DNA from: Flavobacteriales bacterium
Lineage (GTDB): Bacteria; Bacteroidota; Bacteroidia; Flavobacteriales_F; PHOS-HE28
Direction: 5' to 3'
NCBI GenBank assembly: GCA_016721005.1
Contig: JADKJM010000004.1
Coordinates: forward strand, 379,197-443,196
Length of the DNA: 64,000 bases
The stretch's first letter is position 1. Each line of letters begins with the position of its first letter. A program made the translations under genes and the position numbers. Below the pieces are notes generated by a model. The model ran no database searches. It worked only from the letters and a program-made list of their open reading frames with translations, and had not been told where the DNA came from. This document shows, one piece after another, positions 62,046-64,000 of the stretch.

Positions 62046-64000
62046 TGGTGGCACGGGCCGCCCGTACATCGAGGCGGCTCGCAAGGCACAGGGCATCGCC
62101 GACTACGCCGACGACCTCTCCCGAAGAACGCCCTGTATGTGAAATTCTCCGCAGCCCGCATGCCCATGCGCACATCCTCGGCATTGATGCCAGCGAGGCG
62201 ATGCGTTTGCCGGGCGTGCATTACGTGCTACCGGCACCGAGCTGCCCATCCCGTTCGGCGTGCTGCCGATCTTCGCAGGATGAGACCGCCATGGCGCTGG
62301 GGAAGACCCGCCATCGGCGAGATACGTCGCCGCAGTGGCCGCCGGACACGGAGGCCACCGCCACTAAGCCGCTTGCGCTTCTGGTCACGTGTCGTACAAC
62401 CCCATCAGGCCTTCCTCACCATGGACGACAGCTTGGCGGATGTGGGGTCGGAGAGAAGATCCACGCGTACACGCGCCATGGCAACAACGCGCATAAGAAG
62501 GTGAGTTCCCGCGACAGCATCTCGGCAGGACTGAAGGACGCCGAGGTGGTGAGCGCGATGACCTTCAGTATGGAAGGCGTGAACTTTGGCTTCTCCGAGC
62601 CGCATGCCGCCAACGCGTTCTGGGACGAGAACGGATTGACGAGCACCACCGCCACGCAGGTGACCCTACCCTGCACCCGCGCCTTGGCGAAGAAGAAGTG
62701 CCGCTGCACCGGGTGCGCGTGATCAAGCCGCAAGTGGGCGGAGGCTTCGGCGGCAAGAGCGTTCCCCTCTCGCACGAGATCATCATCGCACCACATCGCA
62801 CGGCGCACCGGGGCCTGGTACGGTGCGACTGAGCCAGCGAAGAAGTGTTCCTCACCAACCATGGGCGACATCCTTCGCGCATGACCATCCAACTGGGTGC
62901 GAAAAAACGACGGCACCCTGAAAGCGCTCGATGCCAACATCACCATCGACGGCGGTGTGTACGGCAGTTTTGTAGTGACCAGCTACTACAACGGGGTGCT
63001 ACTACAGGCCCCGTACAAGCTCTAGACAACTTCGGATCACCACGCATCGTGTGTACACCAACAAGCCGCAAAGCGGTGCCATGCGCGGCCACGGCGCAGC
63101 GAATACGCCGCTTCGTGGTGGAATCGCTCATCGACGACATCGCGCACCGCATCGGCATGGACCCGGTGGAGATGCGCATGAAGACACCCTCGAGTCGAAC
63201 ACCCTTACCGTCGGTGAGTACCGCATCACTTAAACGGCAGCCGCGTCCATCCAGAGCGTGGCGCAGCGGTCGGATGGAGGCCAGGGGCAAGCTGCCCCCA
63301 CGGCCATGGGCTGGGCGTGGGCTGCGGCTCTTCATCAGCGGAAGCGCGCTGCCCATCATCCGCAACGAGCTGCCGCAAAGCACCGTCCACCTCAAGCTGG
63401 ATTTCGACGGCCGCGTGCGGAGACCTCCGGCGCCAACGATATCGGTCAGGGCAGCGACTACCATGCTCGCCGCATCTGGTGGGCGAAGTGCTGGGCCTCA
63501 CATGGAGCACCTCTTCGTCTCGGCGCCGACACGCTCCTCACGCCAGTGGACTTGGGCAGCTATTCGAGACGCGTGACCTTCGCTGGTAGGCAATGCCGCC
63601 AAGGACGCGGCGGAGCAGTCTGCGTAACGCGCTCGCGGAAGCGGTGTCGCGCCGCCACGGAATCGCACCGGGGAGCTGCATTTCGAGCACCGCACGGGTC
63701 CGCAGCAACGACCGCACGGTGATCTTTGCATGGATCGAAGCGAGGACCTGATAAGCCGCCGGAAGGGCGCCGTGAACTACAGCGGCAAAAGTAACATCAG
63801 CCCGAAGCTCACGGCGATTTCAAAGGTGCAGGCGCGGGCCTCAGCCCGTCCTATTCCTTCGGCGCCTGCGCCGCAGAATCACCTGGACGGCGCACGGGCC
63901 GCGTGGAAGATCCTCGACGTATGGGGCGCGCGCACGACTGCGGCAGGGCCTGAACCCGCCTCGCCGTGGAAGGCCAGCTCACACCTAGCACATGGGCATC
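62046..64000 (+). CDS. Molybdopterin-binding subunit of a xanthine-dehydrogenase-family hydroxylase, possibly 4-hydroxybenzoyl-CoA reductase (partial, frameshifts)
   Basis: Read across breaks: YIEAARKAQGIADYADDLS and SPHAHAHILGIDASEAMRLPGVHYVL (N-terminal domain). IKPQVGGGFGGKS is the cofactor-binding GGGFGGK motif. DANITIDGGVYGSFV, YTNKPQSGAMRGHGAAN and VVESLIDDIAHRIGMDPVEMRM follow. Frames become hard to follow after about 63200, and the gene runs to or past the right edge. The family converts aromatic CoA esters or N-heterocycles. The benzoyl-CoA operon next door makes 4-hydroxybenzoyl-CoA dehydroxylation the leading guess, but other substrates are possible. Confidence 0.7.

Overview
The window is G+C-rich bacterial DNA, roughly 60 percent by eye, from a member of the Bacteroidota, most likely a Flavobacteriales-like lineage. 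The lineage call rests on several secreted proteins ending in a type IX secretion (Por) sorting tail, on small family markers (GDCCVxC protein, YceI/DinB pair, surface-antigen barrel fusion), and on many ATGA-type start/stop overlaps. The gene content points to an anaerobic or facultative life with nitrate as electron acceptor and aromatic acids as carbon source. No tRNA, rRNA, transposase, phage gene or CRISPR array was seen.

Layout. 1-7.1 kb (minus): respiratory nitrate reductase in the order diheme cytochrome c, narG, narH, narJ, narI (narI cut by the left edge). 7.4-10.6 kb (plus, divergent): molybdenum cofactor genes modE, moaD, moeB-rhodanese, moaE, moaC-mogA, which supply NarG. 10.6-15.2 kb: a secreted pentaheme cytochrome, a broken delta-60 protein and a FAD oxidoreductase. 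15.5-19.6 kb: mercury resistance (ArsR-type regulator, MerTP, MerA) with a GDCCVxC protein and an ECF sigma/anti-sigma pair. 20-27 kb: a complete RND efflux system. 27-37 kb: stress, lipoprotein and envelope genes, including a 1,215-residue phosphoesterase-barrel fusion. 37-39.1 kb (minus): a three-gene operon pairing a cyclase-like DUF2652-SRPBCC protein with a small coiled-coil protein and a Pycsar-type membrane effector, the best candidate here for a new defence variant. 39.3-40.0 kb: 28 tandem 21-bp repeats. 40.3-41.9 kb (minus): a dodecaheme cytochrome c with a membrane partner.

42.0-59.2 kb (minus): a continuous 13-gene run encoding anaerobic benzoyl-CoA degradation: ATP-dependent benzoyl-CoA reductase (bcrC, bcrB, bcrA, bcrD), then dienoyl-CoA hydratase, hydroxyacyl-CoA dehydrogenase and ring-opening hydrolase (dch, had, oah), a thiolase and a fused beta-oxidation enzyme. 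An acyl-CoA ligase, a saccharopine-dehydrogenase-like protein, an extra HgdB-type subunit and an unusual ketopantoate-reductase/activator-ATPase fusion lie inside it. 59.4-64.0 kb (plus, divergent): molybdenum hydroxylase maturation genes (mocA-like, xdhC), a short-chain dehydrogenase and a molybdenum hydroxylase that may be a 4-hydroxybenzoyl-CoA reductase.

Near-identical perfect dyads with FNR/CRP spacing (ATATGAY-N4-RTCATAT) lie in front of both the nitrate reductase operon and the benzoyl-CoA operon, suggesting one anaerobic regulator ties acceptor and donor pathways together. From about 51 kb to the right edge, reading frames break every few hundred bases while the protein sequence stays conserved across the breaks. 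I read this as assembly or sequencing indels rather than gene decay, and I give those genes as full spans.
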